Source: Volutella citrinella (taxonomy: Eukaryota; Ascomycota; Sordariomycetes; Hypocreales; Nectriaceae). From it: DNA of 64,000 nucleotides. The stretch is taken from positions 1,426,001-1,490,000 of the forward strand of contig JAWZSP010000003.1 of NCBI GenBank assembly GCA_034401135.1. The letters are read 5' to 3'. Of the stretch, positions 10,602-22,551 are shown piece after piece. A model generated the notes under the pieces. That model ran no database searches. It was given only the letters and a program-made list of their open reading frames with translations, and was not told where the DNA came from. Position numbers and translations under genes: made by a program. How positions within the stretch are numbered: position 1 is the first letter of the stretch; each line of letters begins with the position of its first letter.

Positions 10602-12822
10602 CTTTGCTGCAAAGGGCAGATGCCCGTGTACGTTGAGTTCTGAGTGGATGTGAAAGTGCGTAGGTGACTGGTGGTTGGTCGACTATCGCGAATGCGCCGA
10701 CACAGCGCGCGTCAATCGATTCGGAGGTGGGAAGGCCTTCCCCGAGCGACTCGACGGTCGCGTGAGGCAATCCTTGACGTGTTGAATTTACACGGGGATG
10801 ATTACTCTGGCTTCGAATTCCGGTATCGAGAGAGGCCGGCAGACATAGCTGATGGGGTTGGTTGCCGGGAAGGAAAGGTAATGTGAGGCATGCGCTGGAT
10901 TGCGACACCAGAGAAAAGGCGAGAGTCGCAACGCGTCGCGCGACGCCGGGCGCTGACGGCTTTAGCACTCAACTCACGTTTCCAGCACTAGTGTGGAGTG
11001 TGTGCACGGGCCACTTGAGCCATCAGCGGCTCCATGTGTGTAGATTCCCAATACAGATGTGGTAAACAGTCATTTCAGGGACGTAGATAATTCAACTACG
11101 GCTACGCTCCGTGCGATTCGGCGACGTTGGTCTCCGTGATTTCGTTTTAAAATATCGAAATTCCCTCTGAGAGAACGCCTCGCGATACTGCACGGGGCGC
11201 GGGAATTCAGGGTGGAAGCCACGTTGACGCTGGCTGGTGACACCCGCCCAAGACCACTGCGTTGGGCAAGCTGAATAGGGCAGAAGTTTCAAGGCGGGCC
11301 ACGACTACAAGAGATAGCTAGACGCGTAAGATCACCATGCGAACTGGCTCACCACTGCTCGAACTTCGTGGTGGCATTCGAGATCAGGACCAGGTTATTG
11401 ATCGCCCCAAGTGTGGATACAGAGGTGAGGGATCAAGACTAGGTAGCAGATCCGGGTACTACTTCAGCATTGGTACTCGGAACGAAATCATGCCCTCACA
11501 AGGTAATTGTCCTGGATGTTCCGAAAGCCATGGCCGTGAATAGGTAATTGCTGATGTTGTCACATGGATGGTCTTAGATCATCATCCACCTGCACCAAAT
11601 GCGCTGAGGCAGGCGACGCGGTCCAGCGTCAAGTATTATGCATTTGGCCAAGCCAACCACTCGGGAAAGGTGTAAGTCCCTTTGGAGGGGCTCAACAAAC
11701 AGAGAATGGATGTCGAAGTTATCGAGCAGGGCATAGACGGACACACACAAAGATATAACCAATAAGTAGTACCTGCCTTGCTCTAGACACAGCCAGTTGG
11801 TTCAATTTACCACGTAGCACTCCTAGTGTCGTCAATGAGCGGTGGTCAGCTTGACTGGGGCGAGGCAGGCAGCTGCACCTGGCCATGTGAACAAGCAGCA
11901 CGTCAATTAAGTAGAGGTACGACAGGTACCTGCTAGGAGTAGTGCTGCCCCTACTCCTCCCAAGCGCGGAACGATGTGCCAATCCGCCGCCATGAAACGC
12001 CCTGGTGGTGGAATCTCGGCCAACCAGTGGCTTCACAGTGCAGGACCATGTTGCATCAATGCAAGTATCTGCAATGTGGCTCCCTGGCCCTGTTTCCAGG
12101 CGGCTGACCTGCGTGACACACCGTAACTGCCTCCACTCCTATCAGCATTGTGCCGCACACCTGCCACCGAGGCACCTGGGCTCAGTGGGTTCAAGGTGGC
12201 CTTCTGGGCACCTCCCTCAGCCACCCGGGCAGTGCTTGAGGTGAGCATCCGTCCTTGCCAGCAGGCTGCAGGTAGGCTCCGCTAGGGATCTCCGCAGACC
12301 CCTAAAATTAGCGAGCCCTACCTGTTTGAGCTGTGGCAATGGGTCTCAGCACTGTACGTCTCCGTACTGTACATATGAGTAGGGGTAGCTCTACTAGCAC
12401 CTATTACAGTACGTGTGATTGACATTTGGCAGGGAGTTGGTGACATTCATCATTGTTCGCCTCCTGCCTTGCTTTCGACAGCCTGTCCCACGTGGATGCC
12501 TATCTGCCACCACTGCTGCTTCGCTCCCACTACATCCCCAGTTCTTTATCATCCAGCTGCATTTGCCCCCCCCCCAACGGATTTTTCCTGTCTGACTCTG
12601 GTCTCATGACAACTTCGCCCGTTCCGTGATGATTCCGTCGTTCTAGGTATCCGCTCCTCGACGTCCCGTGGACGGCGCCAGCCATCTCACCCTCAACGAT
12701 ATCTACCCTCCTACCCAACACTCCGTTTGGCTTTCATCTGCCATCATCGCCCTTCTATCCCGCCGAAGCGCCCTTCATACCCCACAGCCTTTCACGGGCC
12801 ACCACAGAACCCTCTCGATACC
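10602..12822. other. Intergenic: divergent promoter region SMC1/GPC1
   Basis: 2.2 kb between divergent genes. No coding region recognised. The last ~380 bp before GPC1 are pyrimidine-rich and read like a 5' leader, with a run of ten C at 12566-12575. Confidence 0.5.
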
Positions 12823-14520
12823 ATGGACGAGGCGAAGCTCACTTCGATGGCCGCCGTGGGCGACAAGTCTGATGCCATGTCTCTTGATAACGACGGACTT
12901 TCTCCCGACTTGGACGTTCCCGCATCTCCCAGCTCGTTACCAACCGATCCCGCTCTGCTCGATACGCCTTTGCTAAGCGCTACGACCGGCAAGAGCCCAC
13001 GTCTGTCTAGGCATCCTTCCTTCTCCGGGAGCAGTTCCAATCACGACGACTTTGACTCACTCCCTCCTCTCGATCGCCTCACGGTCCTTGACCTCCTTGA
13101 CAATTTTGCTCTCCCACAGCAACTCGAGAAGCTTCAAAAGGGTATTTCTGCCCAGACCGACAAGGTCCGACGGTCGCGAGAAGCATTGAAGTCCAGAACA
13201 CAAAATGCACGGCATCGCATGGTTGAAGAATGGCGGCGACGTGTTCCCTCTGCCGATGAACAGCTCGACCGATACAGAAAACAAATGCGCCGCCGCGTTG
13301 ATAAACTGGGGAAGCAATGGAATGATACCAAGGTCATCAGCCTCCGAGAAAAGGTGTCATTCATCTGTGGTGTAATGAATATCTTCATCAGCGGATACCT
13401 CATCGGCGCCTATCCCGAATACTTCCATCTCTGGTACACGGCACAGTTGTTCTATTTCATGCCCATCCGTGTCTTCAGTTATCATCGTCGCGGATACCAC
13501 TACTTTCTGGCGGACCTCTGTTACTTCGTCAACCTGCTATTGACACTCTCGCTATGGGTTTTCCCGTCGTCAAAGCGACTCTTCACGGCCGCTTTTTGTC
13601 TCGCCTTTGGAAACAACGCTGTTGCAATCATCATGTGGCGCAATTCTCTTGTCTTCCACAGCTTTGACAAAGTCAGCACACTGTTTATTCACATCATGCC
13701 ATGTGCTACGCTTCATTGCATCGTTCATCTGCTGCCACCGGAACATCAGAAAGCCCGGTTCCCAGCCATTTATACAATCAAGACTTCAGAGCCTGGGTCC
13801 CCGACGGCCTATGCAAATGTTGTTTCAATGTTGGCTTGGAGTACACTCCCGTACATCTTCTGGCAATTGTCGTACTACTTCTTTATTTCCGTACGCCGGA
13901 AGGAGAAGATTGCTGCTGGCCGCCCTACCTCATTCACTTGGTTGCGTAAGTCCTATGCCAAGACGTGGATTGGCCGGGTTGTCTTGAACAGGCCGCCAAA
14001 CCTTCAGGAAGCTACCTTCATGGCGATCCAGTATTGCTATGCCGTCCTTACGACACTTCCCTGTCCCCTATGGTTTTACAGCCGTTACGCTTCCACATGC
14101 TTCCTTACTGTTCTCTTCATCTGGAGCATTCAAAACGGTGCAACATATTACATCGATGTCTTTGGTAGACGATTTCAGAAAGAGTTGGAGGCTATGAAAG
14201 CGGAGGTGATGAAATGGCAGAACTCGCCAGAGAATCTACCACACTCGCCTCCCATGGAGCCTCGAACTGACGAAATGCTATTGGCCGAGAAGGTGGCTGG
14301 TGGACAGCCTTCGGCCTCTGCTGAACCCATCCCACCCATCGATCAAGTGGAACGTGAGAACGGGATGATGGCTAGGACAACGCTTGGGGAATCTGAGGCC
14401 AATCGAGGGCTCAGTGTAGATCAGATCCCCTTGCTAGACGACCTCCAAGCCAGTACCACAGGCGTTGAAAGCAATAACAATGGAGATGCTCGGGCGAGGA
14501 AGTCTGGCGTCACCTCATAA
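12823..14520 (+). CDS. GPC1: Glycerophosphocholine acyltransferase (DUF2838 family)
   Basis: ER membrane enzyme that acylates glycerophosphocholine to lysophosphatidylcholine, feeding phosphatidylcholine remodelling. Single exon, 565 aa from the ATG at 12823 (MDEAKLTSMAAVGDKS). An upstream in-frame extension to 12727 exists, but the leader-like composition favours 12823. The N-terminal ~190 residues are polar with a basic coiled segment (RKQMRRRVDKLGKQW). Then VSFICGVMNIFISGYLIGAYP opens a multi-pass region with about eight membrane helices and the family landmarks WYTAQLFYFMPIRVFSYHRR, HYFLADLCYFVN, NSLVFHSFDKVSTLFIHIMP and WSIQNGATYYIDVFGRRF. The C-terminal ~95 residues are disordered. Family recognition rests on these conserved blocks of yeast Gpc1. 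Confidence 0.92.
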   Translation: MDEAKLTSMAAVGDKSDAMSLDNDGLSPDLDVPASPSSLPTDPALLDTPLLSATTGKSPRLSRHPSFSGSSSNHDDFDSLPPLDRLTVLDLLDNFALPQQLEKLQKGISAQTDKVRRSREALKSRTQNARHRMVEEWRRRVPSADEQLDRYRKQMRRRVDKLGKQWNDTKVISLREKVSFICGVMNIFISGYLIGAYPEYFHLWYTAQLFYFMPIRVFSYHRRGYHYFLADLCYFVNLLLTLSLWVFPSSKRLFTAAFCLAFGNNAVAIIMWRNSLVFHSFDKVSTLFIHIMPCATLHCIVHLLPPEHQKARFPAIYTIKTSEPGSPTAYANVVSMLAWSTLPYIFWQLSYYFFISVRRKEKIAAGRPTSFTWLRKSYAKTWIGRVVLNRPPNLQEATFMAIQYCYAVLTTLPCPLWFYSRYASTCFLTVLFIWSIQNGATYYIDVFGRRFQKELEAMKAEVMKWQNSPENLPHSPPMEPRTDEMLLAEKVAGGQPSASAEPIPPIDQVERENGMMARTTLGESEANRGLSVDQIPLLDDLQASTTGVESNNNGDARARKSGVTS

Positions 14521-15228
14521 CTAGAGGAGGAGAAAGAGTAAACCGGGGCTTGCAGAGTTGTTGGTGGGATTAGCGGCATTGTTGTGGTGATTTGCACAGT
14601 GTTGGCGGGGTTGACCTTGTCCTTTGCGCATGTTGTGGATTCAACCCGAGATTCTTCGTTTTTAGTTCAGGCGTATGGAGTGATTTTTCAGCAATCGCAG
14701 GCAGAGACGCATCCGCTGAACCCCTATACCCTAGCGTTACAGTGTATGCTTCTTTAGGTACTAGGTACAACAAAGAGGTTGGATGTTGGTATACTTGTCA
14801 GAGAAATGAGACATCGCGGTCCGAGGTCGCAACCACAAGTGTGCTTCCTAAAGTCTTGTTACGAGAAGGTACATGTTTTCACCAACACACATCATAATTA
14901 GAAGCCAGCGTTGAAGGATGGAGCATATGTTGGGTCTAGTTCAACTCCTATTAAACGCTTGCCATTTTTAGTTGTGCTCTGGACGTTTCGAGCAACAAAA
15001 TGGTCCAAAATCGCTAAAAAGAAATCGATCATCGCTTGTCTCATGTGCAAGATCAATGATCAAGCGTTCCAACCCCAGTCCCTTCCCTCATGTGCACCTC
15101 AATAAACACCAGTCCTGACGTAGAAAACTGGCCCGACAGGACATATTCGACCGTTAACGCCTGGTGAATGCAAATAGACAGATACAAGCCAGATGATAGA
15201 TACCATCGTGCCGATGCACTAATGATGT
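14521..15228. other. Intergenic: convergent 3' ends of GPC1 and CDH1
   Basis: No gene seen. It contains a TTAGGTACTAGGTAC motif at 14754-14768 and an AATAAA at about 15101 that could serve GPC1 polyadenylation, although it is far (about 580 bp) from the stop. Confidence 0.5.
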
Positions 15229-17156
15229 TCATCGAATAACACCCCAGTCAGCAAGTCGACCACCACTGCTTTCACCGTCCTCTCGAGTGCCAGGTCGGCG
15301 GCCAAACACAGACCAGAACCTCAAAGTCTCGTCTCCAGCCCCAGTAACAACGACCCGGCCATCGGGACTCATCGCAAGATACAACACACGGTATGTATGG
15401 CCCGTCAAGCTTGCCACCTGGGTCATGGAGGGGTATTTCCAGACAACGATCTGATTTTGGCTGTATCCATGCGTCGAAACGATCTCATTGGAGTTTTTCG
15501 ACCAAGCAATGTTGCAAACCTGGCTGCCGGTATCGATCTCGTTGATGACAGAACCTTTGACGGTGTCATGGAAAATGATGCGGCGGTCCGCTGTACCGCC
15601 TCCGGAGGCGAGCAGCCCTCGCTGATGCGGCGACCATGAGATTGCCTTGACGGCAGCGGTGTGATCAGAAAACTTCCAGAGCGGCGTTTCCGAGAGCTTG
15701 TCCCAAACCATCAGTTTGTTGTCGTTTCCGCCGCTTGCAAGTTGACCGTCCTCGCAGTTCCATCTCAGACCACAAACCTCCTGCTTGTGGCCGACAAGTT
15801 TCCGTAGCCACTGATCGGGGGCGCGAACATCCCGGTGATAGATCAATCGATCCCGCGACCCCGAGGTGAGAATATGCGTGTTCCAGGCCAAAGAACCAAC
15901 CCGGGCAGTGTGTCCAGTCATCGTTCTCAGCCTCCGGGTTTTCTCTGCATCCCAGATTTGCACCAGCCCTTTGCCAGTTCCGATGGCAAGATGGGTTCCT
16001 TTCTGAATCCAGGATACACTTGTTACAGTATCATCCTCCAGGGTACATAATTTGTTCACTTTGCTTGTCTGTGCGTTCCACATGTACACGCTGGAACCCA
16101 ACCCAACACCAAGAATATTGGCGCTTCCCCAATCTACCAAATTGAGATAAAAGTCGTCGGCGAGTTCCGGGGCATCGAGTACCTTATATGGGACCTTGCT
16201 CACGGCTCTAGGCTGACGGCGAGGACTGAGAAGCATCTGTTGGCTCCCAAAGCGGACCGGAGATAAGCTGTAAATCTCGGCTCGAGTATCAAGGTTTGGG
16301 CCATGGCGATTCTGGGGGGTTTTGGATGGCGTAGGATGGCCAGCAACGTTGCTGTGATGCCGAGGGGACATGTATGAAAAAAGGTTCTTGTGTGGTGTTG
16401 ACGGAGTTAGTGAGGAAGGCAAGGATGTCGTTGAGCCGTTGTTTGGAGGAGTGTGAGATCGGGTTCCGTCATGTGCAGTGACGTGATCGGGGGAGAGTGT
16501 AGGTGTAGCGGCTTGAGGAACGGAGTTCTCGAAAAGCTCGGCACGAAGCAAGGTGGAAAATGTGCGGTTCGCCTCCTCGGCTGCAATACCAGTCAATATC
16601 AATCCCGGTTCAACAGCCATGGCAGCAAAACTTACTCTTCTGGAAGTGAAGCTCGCCATGTGGCGTGCGCTTCTTCTGTCTTGATGGGGTGGCAGGAGAC
16701 CCATCTTCATGTAAGAGGCTGAAACTAGCTTGCAGGTCCTGCCCGGAGCGAGTCGGGATAAAGCTGGCGAGAAGTAAGAAAATGAACGAACGATGTGGAA
16801 GATGTTGGAACACACCGGTCACCGTTTATCCGCTGGCGCTTCCGATGAGGACTAATGCCAGGTGTGCTCTCACGGGGAGGACGTTGCATGTCTCGTATCA
16901 AAGCACTATCCACACCATCAACGTCGAAAGCAGTGCCCCGAGTGACGTCGCTATGCCTGGTACTACTGCGCAGGGAGCGGCCGGAGGTCGTCTCTAGGTT
17001 TCGTCGTGATTCAAGGCGGCCTCGATCCGAGCGAAGAGGAGGAGTAGCCTCACGGCCTGGGCCAGTGGTGGATGAGGCCTTGCCATCTTCAATAGCACGT
17101 TTGGAGGACAACGCAGATGGGGTGGCGTTGCCCACAGCATCTGGTACCAACGTCAT
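15229..17156 (-). CDS. CDH1: APC/C activator Cdh1/Fizzy-related (WD40)
   Basis: Substrate adaptor of the anaphase-promoting complex, active in late mitosis and G1. Three exons: 17156-16816, 16763-16636 and 16580-15229, giving 606 aa. The disordered N-terminus carries the C-box DRFIPTR, formed across the exon 1/2 junction. RTFSTLLRAELFE, a Cdh1-type conserved box, follows. VPYKVLDAPELADDFYLNLVDWG leads into seven WD40 blades. The protein ends in the Ile-Arg tail (GVIR) that docks on APC3. 'VGLGSSVYMWNAQTSKV' fits Cdh1 rather than Cdc20. Scattered S/TP sites in the N-terminal 350 residues (for example LSPRR, TPSKTP, LSPVRF) fit CDK inhibition of Cdh1. The start codon is the first in-frame ATG of the exon; a shorter start is possible. 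Confidence 0.93.
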
Positions 17157-19731
17157 GGTTGCTCGTCCACGGCTTCAGATACCGGTGGACTGGAGGTCGG
17201 TCGATGCTCGACAAGAAGACAAATAGACAGAGAAGAAGGCCGTATGGCGGAGAATGCGCTGGTCGGATTCAGGGCGGTGGAGTTGGGCGAGGCAGCGGGG
17301 CCAGACGAGAAGGCCGTTTCCGAATCACCATCCAGCGGATCGCAGCTTGAATTCGTAAAGGTCCTATCGCATCGTCCCGAGTTGGCCTATGTGATTCGCG
17401 CAGAGCTGATGAGGGTCGGACGCGGGCGGGAGTTGTTTTGAGGGAATCGAGCTGCTGAGGCGGGGGGGGGACAACGGGGACAGAGCAACAGGGCGAGCAG
17501 GGGTGACGGAGGTAATCGCCGTCGATGGAATAGGTCGTTGGAGTTTGCAGAGCAGTCCGAAGGTAAGGAACGATGTTGAAGGGTCGAAGGCGTGAATTTC
17601 GTGGAGGTTGGATGAGCGGGCGGGAAGGTGGGTGGATGGTGTTGTTGCCGCTGGACACAGACGGGCCGGTTTGCGCTGGGGGGTTTGGGGATGGGCGTGA
17701 GGGCGGCTCGTGAGGGATGGACGCTGATGCTGGAGGGAGGTTGACCAGCTGGGGCAGCGCGCGCTAAGCACAGGAGGCTGGTCAGGCCCAATCAGCGGGT
17801 TCACACGGCAGGCTCACCAAGCGTGCAGGGCAGCAACGCCAACAAGGGGCCAGCGCGGCCGGCCAGGAAACGCGGGCGGGTCAATAACAACACAACAGCT
17901 CTATTTGGGTTGGTTCTGGTTTGCCTGTTCGCAGTCATTGATTATTTCTGCCAACCAAGAGTGAGCCCATGGGTAGTCTGAGTCCCTGCACCGTTTTCCG
18001 CAGTGAACACTGGGTCTCGATGATGCATCACAAAACGCACTTGCGTGAATGGCCCTCCGTCTCATTGACCCACTGCTGCTGAAGGAAGCACTCATTGTTG
18101 TGAGAATTGCCAATGGGAATCACTCTACGATAGTCCGCACAACAACACGCATTGTCTGATGCCAAAACTAATAGGAAAAGACCCCAGCCCATTATACTAC
18201 CCACCACCGTCAGAGTCGACTTAGAGCCGACTCGATGCAACTACGGTAGAATAGGTCAGTTGGTAATTCCAGTCATGCGTCCAATGACGGGTACCAGCTC
18301 ACCCTTCGGGTTAGCAACATCACGAGCATTGTATTTAGAGCTTCATATCAATACGTATACACAACAACCACCAGACTCACTATTATGAGATGTCCAAGTG
18401 CCGTCGGCCCCTCTCAATAGCAGAGTGCATCATGACTCGTGAGCGATCTGATGGCTGTATCCCTTACTTCTTCCTTGTTATTGTTTTGTTTGATAATCAG
18501 CGTTGACACCCACACTCGAGGGCACGTTGCTCACACTGCGTACAGCGTGAATGGGCGTCTGCACCGGCTGCCCAATCCAAGCGGATGGCTCAATTCACAC
18601 GGACAGGCCCGATACCTAGGCCAAGAACGGAACACGTTTAACCGTGCGCTCGCCCCCCCAAACAACGCGTGTGGTCGCGGTCATTCTTGTCAAACGCAGC
18701 AAGGCAATCCTCGATTGGCCAGACCTCACCAGGCCCTGCCCAGTTTGTGGATTGCGGAGGCGGCGCCTCCCGTACCTAGACTACCGCGCTCAGCTTGCGT
18801 GCCAGTCCACCACCGGCATACACAGTGCCTGTCTGCTGTACGAGTAACCTAGGCTGCATTTTTGCGTCTCAATCGCTTGCTGGCAAGAGGAATGAGACCT
18901 AACATGGTAGACTTGCAGCTACGCTCTCTGCAGGTCATTTCTTCCGACCTTGATCTACGGTACTAGTGGTACAAATAGCACTCCTAGCACTGTGTGTTAG
19001 GACTTCTCTCGCTTGTATTTCTCCCTGCTGACAAACGCGTATCTGACTGGCCGCCCCGCACGGCCCGAACACGCCGTTCGCGTAAAGAGACTTTCAACTA
19101 ATGTTGTTGACGCGTCCGTTTCGCGATCCTAGCCTGCTATACGTCCTTTATTTTCCCGTCCCAGCTCGTCACAAAAGCAAAGTACGCGAAAGGAAAGGGG
19201 CTGTTTCGCTCACCGTGTACCGCCAGAGCCTGTCTGCTACCTCTGCAGACGCGACCAATCCAACTCCCTTTGTGTGATTATTTCAATAAGTGCTACTAAC
19301 TGGAAAGTGAGTGGGGCCAAACATTCTCTTGCGTACGATTCACGCTGAGGGCCTCCTGCTGTATTCCGTACCGTAGGTGCTTTATATATAATACTAGTAG
19401 TTCTATGCCACACAGCGCGCCTTCCATATTGTCATCATTTCGTCTTAACAGTCGTCTTCCAGGGCAGCCCAAATGATGGCAGCAAATCTATAATTGTAGT
19501 CCCCTTCCTTGAAACTTCAAAGTGGACCCGAACCACGCTGCGCCGTGCTTCCTCCATCTTGTGTAATCCGGTGACAAAGGAGAGTCCAGTTGTAGAGGAA
19601 TGTCAGGTGCTTCTAAGCAAAACGGAAGACAAGCAGAATCGAAATCAGGTGAGAGACCGGAGGAGCCCAGGGCAGATTGTCTTGCCCGGCATCCTTTTCT
19701 TCAGAGAAAACCAGAGGGACCAGGCACTTCA
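17157..19731. other. Intergenic: CDH1 leader/promoter
   Basis: About 2.6 kb. On the minus strand 17200-17810 is rich in C/T with open frames but no family match, typical of a long 5' leader. No gene recognised in 17.8-19.7 kb. Confidence 0.45.
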
Positions 19732-20912
19732 TCACGCGCGAGATTCGGCCTGCGCAAGTAGCCGCTCTCGCCATCCATTGCATACCTCCTCGAATCCCCC
19801 AATCACGTCGCCGCAGACTCCTGCACATTCCCTGTTCTTCAGTCTCTCCCCCCAGTTGCCTCGCGTTAGCCATCGTTCACCTTCCTCCTTCAGCTCAGCC
19901 TCCCTTCGCATCTCAGCCACAATCTCTTTCGCACTCTTGAGCCGTCTATTCGCTGTGGTTGTGGTCTGGCGGGACATATGGAGGGTGTCGGATAAGTAAT
20001 TCAGAGTCTGGACCAAGTCCGACGTGAGAGTATGCAAAGCCGTCAAGGAGTTAAAGGCTGAAGTCGACGGTCGTGGCATATTCTCAGATAGCGATACCAG
20101 TAGCGGTACCAGGTCGTCGACGGTCTCTGGATCGGGAGGCACTGCCAGGGGCGACAGTAGAGGAAATGTAAGGCTGTGTATTTGTCGAGTCTGGTGTGAC
20201 AGATGGGTTGTCAAAGCCGAATGTGCTGTGATTAATCTGGCCGCCTGTCAGTAGCAATACCACTGGGGATAGGGTGTGATGAGCCTCACCTCGAAGCGCT
20301 CGCCTCTACGCTAGATTGCGACCCGAGATCCCGCAGCTCCGCGGTCACTCTTGTGAATACATCATCAGCCGACCCTCCATAGCTCTCATTCCCGCGCCGA
20401 ACTAGAGACTCGACAGCATCAAGCTTTGCAACCAAGCTGGCAGGTATACCGGTCGATTCGAGGTCGGATTCGGAGCCATACTCGCTTCCATCGTAGTCTG
20501 GGTTTTGCCGATGTTGGCCTCGCCGAGATGGCGAGAGTAGGTCGTTGTTTGCATTGTTCCCGCCAGGTTCCTCGTGTGAGGTCTTGTCAGGCCCGTGTCC
20601 AGGACTTTGATCCGCGCCATGGTCGTGTGTCTCTGAGTCGAGCTCGTCATCGTTGTAATCGGCATCATCGCCCGAGTCCGAGAATGCGTCAGCTAGCTCA
20701 TCTGCCAGGTTTCCCATCCCATTTCCAGCGCCAGCGCTCCCGCTACCAAGAACGCTCAGATCTAGAGTGTCTGCCTGGTTGAAGCTATGACGATATGGGG
20801 TTGTGTCTTGGGTAGATGATTTAGAGAGGCGTTGGTCTTGAGGCGATCCAGAGTAGCTATCCATGGCTGATGAGTGCCGAGAATGCCTTGGGGTTTGCGG
20901 TGAGGAGGGCAT
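19732..20912 (-). CDS. Unrecognised fungal protein, disordered acidic N-terminus and helical C-terminus
   Basis: I do not recognise the family. Two exons, 20912-20290 and 20236-19732, give 375 aa. Exon joining needs the acceptor GGCCAG and closes the frame at SR|LITAHSALTTHL. Residues 1-160 are low-complexity: Ser/Thr/Pro-rich (MPSSPQTPRHSRHSS), then very acidic (DSGDDADYNDDELDSE). Residues ~165-375 are predicted helical with heptad-like spacing and a basic stretch (NRRLKSAKEIVAEMRREAE). The end, RWLTRGNWGERLKNREC followed by AGVCGDVIGGFEEVCNGW, is rich in W and C and looks like a conserved motif. No signal peptide or membrane segment. The next gene upstream, NAT3, is divergently transcribed. 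A structural or scaffold role is only a guess. Confidence 0.8.
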
Positions 20913-21918
20913 CGTGCTGGAGCGACTCGAACGTGGTGGGCAGACCGAGTGAGAACGTTGTTGGGTATATAGGCACCAGCCAGGGCCATGGACCGGTGAG
21001 TACAGTCAAAGGCCTCGCGGGTAGGGTGGTCTGTGGGTTCCAAGAACGGTTCAGAACAGAGCGCATACGTGGTGATGCCGATGCTGGCTTGTGGTGTCAA
21101 TGTCGGTCGGGTTTGGGAAGGTCGAGGGGCAGGATGGCCTTAGCGTTCCAGCCAGTTGCTGTTTCGCTTGCTGGGCGGGCTAGGGGAGGACTGGTTGGCA
21201 CTAGAACAAATAAATGGCGCTGGGTCGGCGCTGGGTGCGCTCTGGTCAATAATTACAGTGTTCCAGCGGAAGGTGCGTTTGTCCGTCGCAACACGTGGGC
21301 GACGGTTTGGGCGATACGAAGTCCTCCTGGTGAACGGAATGGAAACGGTGCCGTGTGTTGTTCAGCGCCGAGGTCATCCTCCAAGCGTTGCTGCGCATAA
21401 GGTTCCAATTCTATAACGGCCAGAGCATTGACAGCTCTTGGTTGCCTTCGGGCGCCACCCCACTTGTCTGCATGTAACCCGGAACTTACTGGGCTACTTA
21501 TCATTTCCCTAGGTCTGCTCTCCCAGATGACTGCTCCCGGTGCCTTAGGTACTTTGACCTACACCTTTGCCCCTAGAAGGTGGAGCTCACCAAGGTCTGC
21601 CCCCTGCCACAGTGCCGCCCTAGCACACTCCTTGACTTTCTTGTCACAACCCTCTCCAGATATTGATCAATCACACCAAGCGAGTCCAGCGTTCCGGTCG
21701 TGTACTGTGATCCCAGCCATTCCCGTGCATTGGCAACGAGCTGAAGACTCACCGCACTGGCCAATATTGCATCTTGCGGTATTCGCTCTTGCTTCCGCCC
21801 AGCCGTCTTGCAACCCTACCGCCTCCCGCTCAAGAAGGCTTGCGGCCTATCTTGATTATTCTCTCTCAGAGGCGGCCTATTTATTGGGAACAAGCAGACG
21901 CCTAGCCTTGCACACATC
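20913..21918. other. Intergenic: divergent promoter of the unknown gene and NAT3
   Basis: About 1 kb with no recognised coding sequence. A CCTTAGGTAC motif lies near 21543. The final 300 bp are pyrimidine-rich, consistent with the NAT3 leader. Confidence 0.5.
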
Positions 21919-22551
21919 ATGGCAACCTTTCGCCGGTTCCGACCTGAAGATGTCAACAAGTTCTCCAAGTGCAACCTGGACCCCTTGACGGAAACATACG
22001 AGCTCAGCTTCTACCTTCAATACCATTCCAAATGGCCGTCTCTCTTTCAGGTCTGCGAGGATGCGGACGGCAACATTGTGGGATATAGTGGGGCTCACCC
22101 TGAATCCCAACCATCGCCAGCACGTCAATGCTAACACATACCGGCAGTTATGGGCAAGGTAGAATCCTCCCCAGACGCATACAAGTTTTCTGAGCATTAC
22201 CTACCCTGGCACGCACACATCACCGCCCTTACTGTCGCTCCAGAGGCGAGAAGGCTAGGCATCGGCAAGATCCTGACTGATCAGCTGGAGGTTGCTGCCG
22301 ATGATGCCGACACATGGTTTGTCGACCTCTTTGTTCGACGCAGCAATCACCGCGCAATCACGTTTTACAAGAGTTTGGGCTACTCGGTTTTCCGTGTCGT
22401 CAAGGGCTACTACGGTGACCATGCAGCTGATCCGACCAAGTCAAGCGAGGATGCCTTCGACATGCGCAAGCCCATGAAGAGAGATGTGGATCGCCGACAC
22501 GTCAGGGAGGACGGGGAGGATCATCAGGTTGACCCGGAGGATGTCTGGTAA
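21919..22551 (+). CDS. NAT3: NatB catalytic subunit, N-alpha-acetyltransferase 20
   Basis: Transfers acetyl from acetyl-CoA to nascent N-termini beginning Met-Asp/Glu/Asn/Gln at the ribosome, with the NatB auxiliary subunit Mdm20. Two exons, 21919-22087 and 22148-22551, give 190 aa. It begins MATFRRFRPEDVNKFSKCNLDPLTETYE, a hallmark of Naa20. The GNAT acetyl-CoA loop is RRLGIGKIL, preceded by HITALTVAPEAR. FVRRSNHRAITFYKSLGYSVF and VVKGYYG close the fold. The C-terminus is charged and contains DMRKPMKRD, as in orthologues. The single intron has a GTGGGG donor and GGCAG acceptor. Length matches the family. Confidence 0.96.
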
